The notes: generated by a model not told the origin, from the sequence alone. Positions 1-5,517 are shown, counted from the stretch's first letter. The stretch is 7,204 nt of DNA from a bacterium (GCA_020061965.1 JAGUXG010000165.1:1-7204); one strand, 5' to 3'. Numbers and translations are program-made.

Positions 1-6
1 AAGCAT
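1..6 (-). CDS. Start of a gene running off the window, probably AbiEii-type nucleotidyltransferase toxin (partial)
   Basis: Only ATG CTT is visible, so the product is inferred from context. The codons follow the stop of the AbiEi-like antitoxin reading frame by 9 nt and are preceded by a good SD. In type IV toxin-antitoxin operons the AbiEi antitoxin gene is normally followed directly by abiEii, which encodes a nucleotidyltransferase-fold toxin. Whether this copy is intact cannot be seen. Confidence 0.3.
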
Positions 7-10
7 AGAA

Positions 11-17
11 CTCCTTT
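11..17 (-). promoter_or_regulatory. Shine-Dalgarno sequence for the gene at the left edge
   Basis: The minus strand reads AAAGGAG, then TTCT, then ATG. The match to the anti-SD and the spacing are good. It overlaps the end of the antitoxin pseudogene and is the main reason to believe a gene starts at base 6. Confidence 0.5.
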
Positions 18-603
18 AATTAAGACTATACAGCTCTGCATCCTTATTTAATTTTCTCTTACTAAGCTGCAAAACCATATCTTTATCCAATCTCTCATCG
101 AAAAGGTTTAATTCCTTATGGCGATATTTCTTGAAATGAGGTGATCAATGAGGGCTTTTTCTGGTTCGGCAATAAGGATATCAAAGTCGCCGCACTTTTC
201 CACATAATAACCTGTAAAGTGCTTGGTTTAACCGTTCGATAGATAAAGAGGCCGTCTTTGTTCTTGAACCTTCGTGTGGGCCTCGTGGTAATGGATGTTA
301 CGGCCATTGACGCCTCTGGAATGAGGCTATAATTGAATAGGGCAGTATCTAATGATACATAGGAGGGGATATAGAGCTTATTTGCAATATACATATCAGG
401 AACATTGAAATTCTTAGGATCTTAGGATATGTAAGCTCATATAACCCTCTTTTACGGGGCAAATCCACCCCTTCTTTTTCCATCTGTAAATTGTCTTTTT
501 GAGACCCTCTCTTTTTTAGTCTGGATAAAATGATATGATGTCTTCACAGGAAAATATAGTAGCCATTTTCCTCTAAACTCTTATACAAATCCTTAAAATT
601 CAT
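16..603 (-). pseudogene. Decayed AbiEi-family type IV antitoxin / transcriptional regulator
   Basis: Pieces in different minus-strand frames join into one protein of about 195 residues, a usual length for this family. It starts at ATG 603 (MNFKDLYKSLEENGYYIF) and continues through a winged-helix part (TIYRWKKKGWICPVK, then RGLYELTYPK) into the conserved AbiEi block (NFNVPDMYIANKLYIPSY, AVTSITTRPTRRFKNK, FIYRTVKPS), then FTGYYVEK, ILIAEPEKALIDHL, and a tail ending at TAA 18-16. The lesions I see are frameshifts near 551-556, about 500, 450-453 or nearby, 413-428, 220-224 and 133-137, plus an in-frame TAA at 516-518; the one near 500 is only needed in one possible path, so I count five. Several look like a lost base in a homopolymer. 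The family normally autorepresses its operon and neutralises AbiEii. The longest intact piece is 116-394. Neighbouring long genes are open, which argues against general assembly error. Confidence 0.85.
413..428. repeat. 8-bp tandem duplication inside the antitoxin pseudogene
   Basis: The unit CTTAGGAT occurs twice in direct succession (413-420 and 421-428). Removing one copy gives, on the minus strand, the continuous family-like reading ELTYPK-NFNVPDMYIANK, so this duplication is a specific inactivating mutation, consistent with replication slippage. Confidence 0.85.
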
Positions 604-641
604 CTCATTAAGATCCCTTTTACCTAACCTACTGAAATGAA

Positions 642-669
642 TGTATATTACGCATCTATCGGATGTCAA
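642..669 (-). promoter_or_regulatory. Possible promoter of the abiE-like operon
   Basis: The minus strand reads TTGACA (669-664), 16 bp, then TATACA (647-642), placed to give a leader of about 30 nt before the ATG at 603. A second TTGACA lies upstream at 709-704. The -35 is consensus and the -10 matches 4 of 6. It may be a relic, as the gene it served is broken. Confidence 0.4.
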
Positions 670-726
670 GATATTTTTACTAAAGCAAAAAATATGTATA
701 TTTTGTCAAGATTATGGTCACATCTT

Positions 727-900
727 TTATAAAAGTCTTGTAGCCTCTGCCTTTGCTAAGTGGTAACCCATCCTTTCGGCCTTTTCATAGGCGGATTGGG
801 CGAAGGTTTTGGCTTAGGTGGGGTTATTTTGGGCAGGGATCTCTGCAAGGCTTTTTGGTTGACAATACAGGGTGGTCTGGTAGAATAATGCTCTAAGAGC
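727..900 (-). pseudogene. Relic of a TPR-like protein C-terminus
   Basis: One minus-strand frame reads ALRALFYQTTLYCQPKS, then LAEIPAQNNPT, an in-frame stop, and AYEKAERMGYHLAKAEA ending LL-stop at 727-729. The last segment looks like the final helix pair of a tetratricopeptide array of the type found in large regulatory or NB-ARC-like proteins. No start, SD or upstream repeats remain within this window's intergenic sequence. The identification rests on a short segment read by eye, so a chance resemblance is possible. The rest of 604-1075 holds no other coding sequence that I can recognise. Confidence 0.4.
859..886 (+). promoter_or_regulatory. Sigma-70-like promoter upstream of the structured leader and small ORF
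   Basis: TTGACA (859-864), 16 bp, TAGAAT (881-886): a consensus -35 and a 5 of 6 -10. Transcription would start near 892-894 and run through the two hairpins at 929-1020 towards the ORF at 1076. It overlaps the opposite-strand TPR relic. AT-rich DNA yields such matches by chance, so the link to the ORF is inferred. Confidence 0.45.
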
Positions 901-928
901 AAGGAATAGTTTGGAGCCTTTTTCTTAA

Positions 929-1020
929 AGAGGATTTGATCCTCTGAGTTCGCGCTAAGGGAAGGCTGTTATCTCTGTGTTCACAGGGGTAGCAGTCATT
1001 ATCAGAGTCAGCGCGAACTC
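929..1020 (+). other. Two adjacent hairpins, possible structured leader RNA or small palindromic element
   Basis: The first hairpin is AGAGGAT-TTG-ATCCTCT (929-945), perfect 7-bp arms. The second begins at the next base: perfect 11-bp outer arms GAGTTCGCGCT (946-956) and AGCGCGAACTC (1010-1020) enclose an inner stem, 966-979 with 982-995, which is 11 of 14 as DNA and fully paired as RNA if the three remaining positions form G-U pairs. The G-U pairs hint at selection on plus-strand RNA rather than DNA symmetry. It lies between the promoter at 859-886 and the SD at 1057. I match it to no known riboswitch or T-box. It could equally be a MITE or REP-like repeat. Confidence 0.55.
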
Positions 1021-1040
1021 GCCGATTTTGATTTGCTGCC

Positions 1041-1065
1041 CCTTTTTGTTATTGGGAGGAGGTGA
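1041..1065 (+). promoter_or_regulatory. Strong Shine-Dalgarno sequence with a possible masking pyrimidine tract
   Basis: AGGAGGTGA (1057-1065) is a near-perfect complement of the 16S tail, 10 nt before the ATG at 1076, somewhat far. Immediately upstream CCTTTTT (1041-1047) can pair with GAGGAGG (1056-1062) through two G-C pairs, two A-U pairs and three G-U pairs around an 8-nt loop, so the SD could be partly hidden. The pairing is weak and its role is speculative. Confidence 0.45.
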
Positions 1066-1075
1066 GAATAGATAG

Positions 1076-1315
1076 ATGGAAGGAATTCTCGGATCAGAGA
1101 TTACCGTAGAAGAGATTATCTATATAATCCTTATCTGGATAGGTAGTTCATTTACAATGGGAGCCATAGAAGGACTGATGGAGCATAGGAGATTAGAAAA
1201 GGAGAGGAAGAATTTTTCCAAGCATAGGACGATGATAGATAGAGTGGTGTCTCAGGAGACAAGAAAGCCAGAAACCCAAGAAAGTCCGAAAATTTGTCTT
1301 TTGCAAAGGCGATAA
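1076..1315 (+). CDS. Hypothetical small single-pass membrane protein (79 aa)
   Basis: I do not recognise a family. Residues 14-35 (EIIYIILIWIGSSFTMGAIE and following) form one hydrophobic segment, followed by a strongly charged stretch (HRRLEKERKNFSKHR) that could be a cytoplasmic helix, and a polar tail ending in LLQRR. A single-pass protein with a basic cytoplasmic tail is the simplest reading. The start is supported by the unusually strong SD at 1057-1065 and, further up, a promoter and hairpins. Against it, the C-terminal part from about 1290 runs up to the truncated helicase relic on the opposite strand, so the ORF tail may have been created by a rearrangement. No partner gene follows on this strand until 1849. 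Confidence 0.45.
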   Translation: MEGILGSEITVEEIIYIILIWIGSSFTMGAIEGLMEHRRLEKERKNFSKHRTMIDRVVSQETRKPETQESPKICLLQRR

Positions 1316-1495
1316 GGACTCTAACTTTTTCAGTCTTTTCTAATGCCATGTAGATAGCATGAAACCCGCTGGTATAAAAATATCCGACCGGGCACAATCG
1401 AATAATCAAGTATCTTTGATTAAAACCTCAAACCTTTGTTTAAGGTTTTGCTTATCTTCATTTGTAATAAAGGTAATGTCTATTTCATTTTCCAC
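1308..1495 (-). pseudogene. N-terminal fragment of a PLD-like/SF2 (SNF2-type) helicase, truncated and frameshifted
   Basis: From GTG 1495 the minus strand reads DITFITNEDKQNLKQRFEV-LIKDT, an in-frame TGA at 1406-1408, then LFDC; after a shift near 1390 it continues VGYFYTSGFHAIYMALEK-TEKVRVLI. This order resembles the N-terminal phospholipase D-like region of large SF2 helicases found in defence and mobile regions. Resemblance stops at about 1308, where a deletion must have removed the rest, including all helicase motifs. The 5' end overlaps the stop of the zinc-ribbon gene by about 11 bp. Family assignment is from memory of the conserved pattern. Confidence 0.55.
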
Positions 1496-1769
1496 AAGAG
1501 AATAGAAAAGCAATGAGAAAGAGGATGATTGTCGCTCCAATGATTATGGCCAGTGTCAACAACTTCTTTCTGGGAACCCCACTGAATAGGTTTGAAATGA
1601 TAAACTTTTCTTCTGCCTTCTTCTTCTGGTCAAGAAGCTGAGATTTGATCTCTGAAGGAAGGTCTTCTATCGTCATCATCTTCTCTTTTTTATGAAACAG
1701 CTCTTTGCAAAGGTTGCAATATAAAGCATTGTCTAAGTTCTCATAGCCACATCTCTTGCAGACAATCAT
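1485..1769 (-). CDS. Zinc-ribbon protein with C-terminal membrane anchor (94 aa)
   Basis: Residues 4-21 form a zinc ribbon with two CxxC knuckles (C4, C7, C18, C21), as in short bacterial zinc-ribbon proteins of the double-zinc-ribbon type. A charged linker (about 22-68, rich in K and E) leads to one hydrophobic helix at about 70-91, followed only by the tail SCGK. With no signal peptide, it should be tail-anchored with the zinc ribbon in the cytoplasm. The function is unknown; such proteins may act as adaptors, but nothing here shows a partner. It is divergent from the cbiA-like gene with 79 bp between the two starts. There is no SD; a promoter-like element ends 6 nt before the ATG, predicting a leaderless transcript. 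Confidence 0.8.
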   Translation of the reverse strand: MIVCKRCGYENLDNALYCNLCKELFHKKEKMMTIEDLPSEIKSQLLDQKKKAEEKFIISNLFSGVPRKKLLTLAIIIGATIILFLIAFLFSCGK

Positions 1770-1775
1770 ACCTTA

Positions 1776-1804
1776 ATTTTAATTTAAGGACTGAGGTTTG
1801 TAAA
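1776..1804 (-). promoter_or_regulatory. Promoter of the zinc-ribbon gene, predicted leaderless
   Basis: The minus strand reads TTTACA (1804-1799), 17 bp, TAAAAT (1781-1776), both 5 of 6. Six bases then separate the -10 from the ATG at 1769, so the expected transcription start is at or next to the A of the start codon. The only purine-rich stretch, AAGG, ends 1 nt before the ATG, too close to act as an SD. Confidence 0.6.
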
Positions 1805-1810
1805 GAAGAT

Positions 1811-1838
1811 TTGACATATTTATAATTTTACATATAAT
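1811..1838 (+). promoter_or_regulatory. Consensus promoter of the cbiA-like gene, predicted leaderless or nearly so
   Basis: TTGACA (1811-1816), 16 bp, TATAAT (1833-1838): both hexamers are perfect sigma-70 consensus. The ATG at 1849 begins 11 nt after the -10, so the 5' UTR would be about 0-5 nt. No SD is present in 1839-1848. Confidence 0.7.
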
Positions 1839-1848
1839 TGATATAGCA

Positions 1849-3204
1849 ATGGCTACTTTCAATATTCCCCGTATTCTTATTTCTGCTTCAAACCGCAGCT
1901 CAGGGAAGACTACCTTAAGCATTGGTCTATCACACGCTTTAGCCAAAAGAGGGTTCTCTGTTCAGACATTTAAGAAGGGCCCTGACTACATTGACCCAAT
2001 GTGGCTTTGTATTGCTTCTTCCAGAGACTGCCATAACTTAGACCTGTTTATGATGGAGAAGGAGGAGATTATCTCTTCATTTTATACAGAGACAAGGGAG
2101 GCAGAGATAGCCCTTATTGAAGGGAATATGGGGCTTTACGATGGGTTTGATTTAGATGGAAAGACAAGCACCTCAAATTTAGCCAGAATATTAAAGAGCC
2201 CAATAATTCTAATCATTGATGCCCAAAGAATGACCCGGGGAATAGCCCCTTTACTTCTGGGTTATCTCGGGTTTGAGCCCGATATTCACATCAACGGTGT
2301 CATCTTGAATAAGGTTTCAAGTGCCAGGCACGAGAAGAGACTGAGGGAGGCTATTGGTCATTACTGTGGAATAGAGGTTTTGGGTGCTTTGCCAAACTTG
2401 CCAGAGATTGAGATAAGACAGAGACATTTGGGCTTGGTTCCTGTAGCAGAAGAGGAAAGAACCTGTGAGTTGGTTAACAAAATTTCCGAGAAGGTGGCGG
2501 ATTCTATTGATTTAGTAAGAATAATTGAGATAGCAAATTCTGCTTTACGCTTACCAATATTAGAGAAAGAACAAATAGAGGCTAAAGAATGCTTTGTTAA
2601 GTTAGGTGTAGCCAAAGACCCTGCCTTCTGTTTCTATTACCCTCAGAACTTGACAAGCATTAGAAGAGCAGGGGCTGAGCTTGTATTTTTTGATACACTG
2701 AAAGATAGTTTTCCAGATGTAGATGGACTTTATTTGGGTGGTGGTTTTCCAGAGGTATTTATGGATGGATTAGAGGAGAATGTAAATCTGAGAAGAGAGA
2801 TAAAGAAGGCAGTTGAACATGGAATGCCTATCTATGCTGAATGTGGAGGTCTTATCTACCTCTCTTCGTCAATTGAATGGAGAGGAGAGAAAAGGGAGAT
2901 GATTGGAAGCATTCCAGCAGATATTAAGATTAGAGAAAAACCAAAGGGTCACGGCTATGTTGTGCTTAAAGGAAAAGACGGCAGGCTTATAAAAGGCCAT
3001 GAGTTTCATTACTCAGAGGTAGTAGGCCTTAGCAATGTAGATTTTGCCTATCAAGTCCTTCGTGGTCAGGGGATAGATGGAGTCCATGATGGAATAATTT
3101 ATAAGAATATTCTGGCGTCCTATACCCATATACACGCATCAGGAACACCTATGTGGGCAGAAGGGTTTGTATCTTCGGTGAAAAAAGGAAGATGGGAAAA
3201 ATGA
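1849..3204 (+). CDS. Cobyrinate a,c-diamide synthase family amidotransferase (CbiA/CobB/DsrN-like)
   Basis: The 451-residue protein has the two family domains. Residues 1-225 are a P-loop ATPase: Walker A SNRSSGKTT (14-22), the family signature KKGPDYIDPMW (42-52), NLDLFMM (63-69) and EGNMGLYDG (91-99). Residues about 255-440 are a class I (triad-type) glutamine amidotransferase: YLGGGFPEVF (295-304), nucleophile Cys332 in YAECGGL, KGHEFHYS (382-389), and ASYTHIHA with H427/H429 as the likely catalytic His. The family uses ATP and glutamine to amidate the a and c acetates of a tetrapyrrole in the cytoplasm. The length is normal and no residue is missing. Classical CbiA usually has SGxGKT and KxGPDYIDP; the SSGKTT, KKGPDYIDPMW and PKGHGYV forms seen here recall DsrN, which amidates siroheme. 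No other cobalamin or dsr gene is in the window, so the substrate is open and I give no symbol. The start is fixed by the conserved N-terminus and the abutting promoter. Confidence 0.93.
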   Translation: MATFNIPRILISASNRSSGKTTLSIGLSHALAKRGFSVQTFKKGPDYIDPMWLCIASSRDCHNLDLFMMEKEEIISSFYTETREAEIALIEGNMGLYDGFDLDGKTSTSNLARILKSPIILIIDAQRMTRGIAPLLLGYLGFEPDIHINGVILNKVSSARHEKRLREAIGHYCGIEVLGALPNLPEIEIRQRHLGLVPVAEEERTCELVNKISEKVADSIDLVRIIEIANSALRLPILEKEQIEAKECFVKLGVAKDPAFCFYYPQNLTSIRRAGAELVFFDTLKDSFPDVDGLYLGGGFPEVFMDGLEENVNLRREIKKAVEHGMPIYAECGGLIYLSSSIEWRGEKREMIGSIPADIKIREKPKGHGYVVLKGKDGRLIKGHEFHYSEVVGLSNVDFAYQVLRGQGIDGVHDGIIYKNILASYTHIHASGTPMWAEGFVSSVKKGRWEK

Positions 3205-3217
3205 GTATAGATAGAAT

Positions 3218-5482
3218 TCAATCAACCGCACCGGGTGCTATCATCTTTATCGCATAGATCATATTGCTTGCCAACTGGTTCTGTGGCTCATCTTTGAGTA
3301 TCCTTTTGCACTCTATAGCTGCATTTCTAAAGTCCTTGCTGTTGTAATAGACAGTGGCTATATTTTCCCTTGTCTTTATCTTTGTTGGATCTATCTCCAA
3401 TATCTTTTTCCAGTAAATGAGGGTATTCTTACTGTCTCCTCTTTTATGGTAGAGTAGCCCAAGATTATAAATTGCATCAATCATTTTTGGGTCAAAACCT
3501 ATGGCCTTTTCATAACACTCTTTTGCCAGAGCAAAATTTCCACTCCCATCAAAACTCAGGCCGAGATTATAGTAGCATTTAGATAGATTGATTAAGACCT
3601 CTTTATCTTTCGGGTCTATCTTCTTTGCCTTCTTGAAAGATTCTATAGCTTCATTGTTCCTGCCCATTTCAGAAAAGAGAACACCCTGCTTTACATAAGA
3701 GTCCTTCACCCTCATAGAAAGCCCTTTAGACCTTTTTTGATAAACACCAAGGTCATAAACGCTTGAACTTACTAATTTCGCAAATTCATCATCTGGAAGG
3801 CTATTGTCAAGAACCCTCTGGAAAAGCCCTTCTGGAAGTAACCTGAAACCAGTAGTTATGTCATCGGCAAAGGGTGTGTAGATAGGATACCTATTTATGT
3901 TTTTCTCCATAATCTCTCGGTATTTCTGAAATCTCACATTTGCCAATTCCAAAGACGAGACCCTCTTTTCGGGAAGCTGTTTGTCAAAGATAAGACCTGG
4001 TCTTAATCTGGTTATCTCATCTATCAGCCAATGGCAATGGAGGAATGTGCCGTTTATCAAGAAGAGGTCGGAGCGAACGTTCTCAACATAATGGAGATAC
4101 CAGAGAATGAAGCAAATATCACCCTTGGTCAAGACAATAGCATCTTGGGCTGGAGAGGAGAGCCAGGCCATTCCTTCGTCATAAAAGTCATACTCTTTGC
4201 TCCTATTTTGACCTTTAATATTTTTAGAGAGATGGAGAATAGGAATTAAAATGAGAAAAGGGAAGAGGAGAAGTATCGCCTTGTGTTTGATGGCCGAGAA
4301 GGGTAAAGATAGGAGAATGGAAAGTCCAACAGTTAAAATGATATAGGTAGGAATATAGTAGTCCCAGACATTAGGAATGTTGTAATGACTGCAATGGGCT
4401 GTATTTGCCAGAACAACAAGAAGGAATAAGCCGAACACCCTCTTTTTTCTTATTAAAAGCAGAAAAACCCCAGAAAGGGCAGGCAAGAAGAGGATTCCAA
4501 ACTGATTAGGAATGGTAGTCTTCCAATGACCCATAGCCCTCTTCAAATGATCAAGGACAGATGACTGCTCAAAGTAATGGGCATAGCCTTTGGCAGTGAT
4601 ATAATCAAGAAAACCTCCTATCCTATCAGGGTCACCCCAGTTTACAAAAGGATGAGCAAAGGAGCGGATAGGAAGGTAGGCATAGAGAAGTAAGGGGAAG
4701 AGGAAGAGTAAAATGTAAAATGGAAAATGTGTAATTTTGGTTTTGAGATCTAAAATAATTCGTGAAATCCAAAGATTTTTTCTTTGTGCCTTTGTGCCTA
4801 TATGCCTTTGTGCCTCTGTGCTTCTGTGATTCCATAAGGTAGCAATGATGAAGAAGATGCTGGCTGGCACAATAAACGATGTCTGCATATGATGGCAAAA
4901 GGATAGACCCAATATAAAAGCAAACAAGTAAAGGAATTTCGGATTTATAGTCTCTTGCCATTTTAATAGGATAAAGACAAGTAGGCTGAAGAAGAGGGCA
5001 TTCAAGGTATATTTTTCGGCAATCACTGCTTGCTCCCAGAAGGTGGCAGAGAAAGCCAACATCAACGATGCAACAATGGAAGGAATGATAGAGTGTATAG
5101 TGTAGAGTGTAGAGTGTATAGTTTTTGAATTTTGGATTTGTTTAGGGTTTAGAATTTCGGATTTCGGATTTATTTCTCCTTTGTGTCTCTGTGTCTCTAT
5201 GGTTAGCCTTAAGATGATAAAATAGACAAGCATTACAGCTATGGAGGCAAAGAGGGCTGATTCCATATTCATTCTGTAAGCTATGTTGCCAATAGGAATG
5301 ATGGTAGAAAAGAGTCTGCCAAATAGAGAATAGAGGGGATAGCCTGTAGGATGAGGAATACCAAGAAGCCAGGAAGCAGAGACCATATCGCCGCTGTCAT
5401 GGAATGGAATGGTTGGATTTAAGGTGAAGAGGTATAAACCAAAGACAAAGAGCAAGAGAAATAGTCCGCAAAAATTCTTCAT
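3218..5482 (-). CDS. DUF2723 family membrane glycosyltransferase (GT-C type) with C-terminal TPR domain
   Basis: The 754-residue protein starts with a membrane helix (about 5-22) and the DUF2723 hallmark HDSGDMVSASWLLGIPHPTG (28-47), whose acidic residues sit in the first outward loop where GT-C enzymes keep their catalytic acid. About ten more membrane helices follow to residue 418 (roughly 76-93, 131-148, 160-174, 183-217, 253-270, 327-344, 349-362, 376-394, 401-418), with FWEQAVIAEKYTLNALFF (148-165) and YAYLPIRS (267-274) typical of the family. A soluble region (420-590) precedes four TPR-like repeats (594-751), the second with an insertion. Human TMEM260, a DUF2723 protein, is a protein O-mannosyltransferase; bacterial members are presumed to use lipid-linked sugars, acceptor unknown. 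Residues 94-132 and 217-256 are repeat-derived insertions. There is no SD; a promoter-like element ends 6 nt before the ATG. Its stop lies 13 bp from that of the convergent cbiA-like gene. Confidence 0.88.
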   Translation of the reverse strand: MKNFCGLFLLLFVFGLYLFTLNPTIPFHDSGDMVSASWLLGIPHPTGYPLYSLFGRLFSTIIPIGNIAYRMNMESALFASIAVMLVYFIILRLTIETQRHKGEINPKSEILNPKQIQNSKTIHSTLYTIHSIIPSIVASLMLAFSATFWEQAVIAEKYTLNALFFSLLVFILLKWQETINPKFLYLFAFILGLSFCHHMQTSFIVPASIFFIIATLWNHRSTEAQRHIGTKAQRKNLWISRIILDLKTKITHFPFYILLFLFPLLLYAYLPIRSFAHPFVNWGDPDRIGGFLDYITAKGYAHYFEQSSVLDHLKRAMGHWKTTIPNQFGILFLPALSGVFLLLIRKKRVFGLFLLVVLANTAHCSHYNIPNVWDYYIPTYIILTVGLSILLSLPFSAIKHKAILLLFPFLILIPILHLSKNIKGQNRSKEYDFYDEGMAWLSSPAQDAIVLTKGDICFILWYLHYVENVRSDLFLINGTFLHCHWLIDEITRLRPGLIFDKQLPEKRVSSLELANVRFQKYREIMEKNINRYPIYTPFADDITTGFRLLPEGLFQRVLDNSLPDDEFAKLVSSSVYDLGVYQKRSKGLSMRVKDSYVKQGVLFSEMGRNNEAIESFKKAKKIDPKDKEVLINLSKCYYNLGLSFDGSGNFALAKECYEKAIGFDPKMIDAIYNLGLLYHKRGDSKNTLIYWKKILEIDPTKIKTRENIATVYYNSKDFRNAAIECKRILKDEPQNQLASNMIYAIKMIAPGAVD
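4717..4834. repeat. Dispersed-repeat insertion inside the DUF2723 gene, second site
   Basis: The plus strand carries an array of TTTGTGCC-type units (CTTTGTGCCTTTGTGCC and variants, about 4780-4828) next to a second microrepeat of GTAAAATG/GGAAAATG units (4709-4740). On the coding strand the first reads as HRSTEAQRHIGTKAQRK (219-235) and the second as THFPFYIL (251-258), the start of the next membrane helix. The reading frame is kept through both. Confidence 0.75.
5088..5203. repeat. Composite dispersed-repeat insertion inside the DUF2723 gene, first site
   Basis: Three microrepeat types lie side by side: GTGTATAG/GTGTAGA units (5092-5120), TTTGGATTT/TTTCGGATTT units (about 5128-5171), and TTTGTGTCTCTGTGTCTC (about 5179-5198). 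On the coding strand they read TIHSTLYTIHS, INPKSEILNPKQIQNSK and ETQRHKGE (residues about 96-131). They separate helix ILRL from helix PSIVASLMLAFSATFWE, a loop that would normally be short. Confidence 0.8.
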
Positions 5483-5488
5483 TTAATT

Positions 5489-5517
5489 AGGGTATCAAGA
5501 ATGCGGGAAAATGTCAA
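5489..5517 (-). promoter_or_regulatory. Possible promoter of the DUF2723 gene, predicted leaderless
   Basis: The minus strand reads TTGACA (5517-5512), 17 bp, TACCCT (5494-5489), then 6 bp to the ATG at 5482. The -35 is consensus; the -10 keeps only the TAnnnT positions. The spacing to the ATG is the same as at the zinc-ribbon and era genes. Confidence 0.45.

Noticed and set aside
1152..1409. Minus-strand ORF of 85 codons taken as an intact gene
   Set aside because: Only its first third matches the helicase N-terminus; the rest is antisense to the plus-strand small ORF, so I treat that third as part of a relic.
2361..2615. Minus-strand ORF of 84 codons
   Set aside because: It is a shadow of the cbiA-like gene with no start signal or recognisable domain.
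4031..4249. Plus-strand ORF of 72 codons
   Set aside because: It lies antisense inside the DUF2723 gene, has no SD, and its peptide resembles nothing.
4780..4828. CRISPR-like array
   Set aside because: The units are about 8 bp, directly tandem, without spacers, and are translated in frame.
4632..4961. Minus-strand ORF of 109 codons in another frame of the DUF2723 gene
   Set aside because: It stays open only because the TTTGTGCC repeats lack stops in several frames; the DUF2723 frame is the conserved one.
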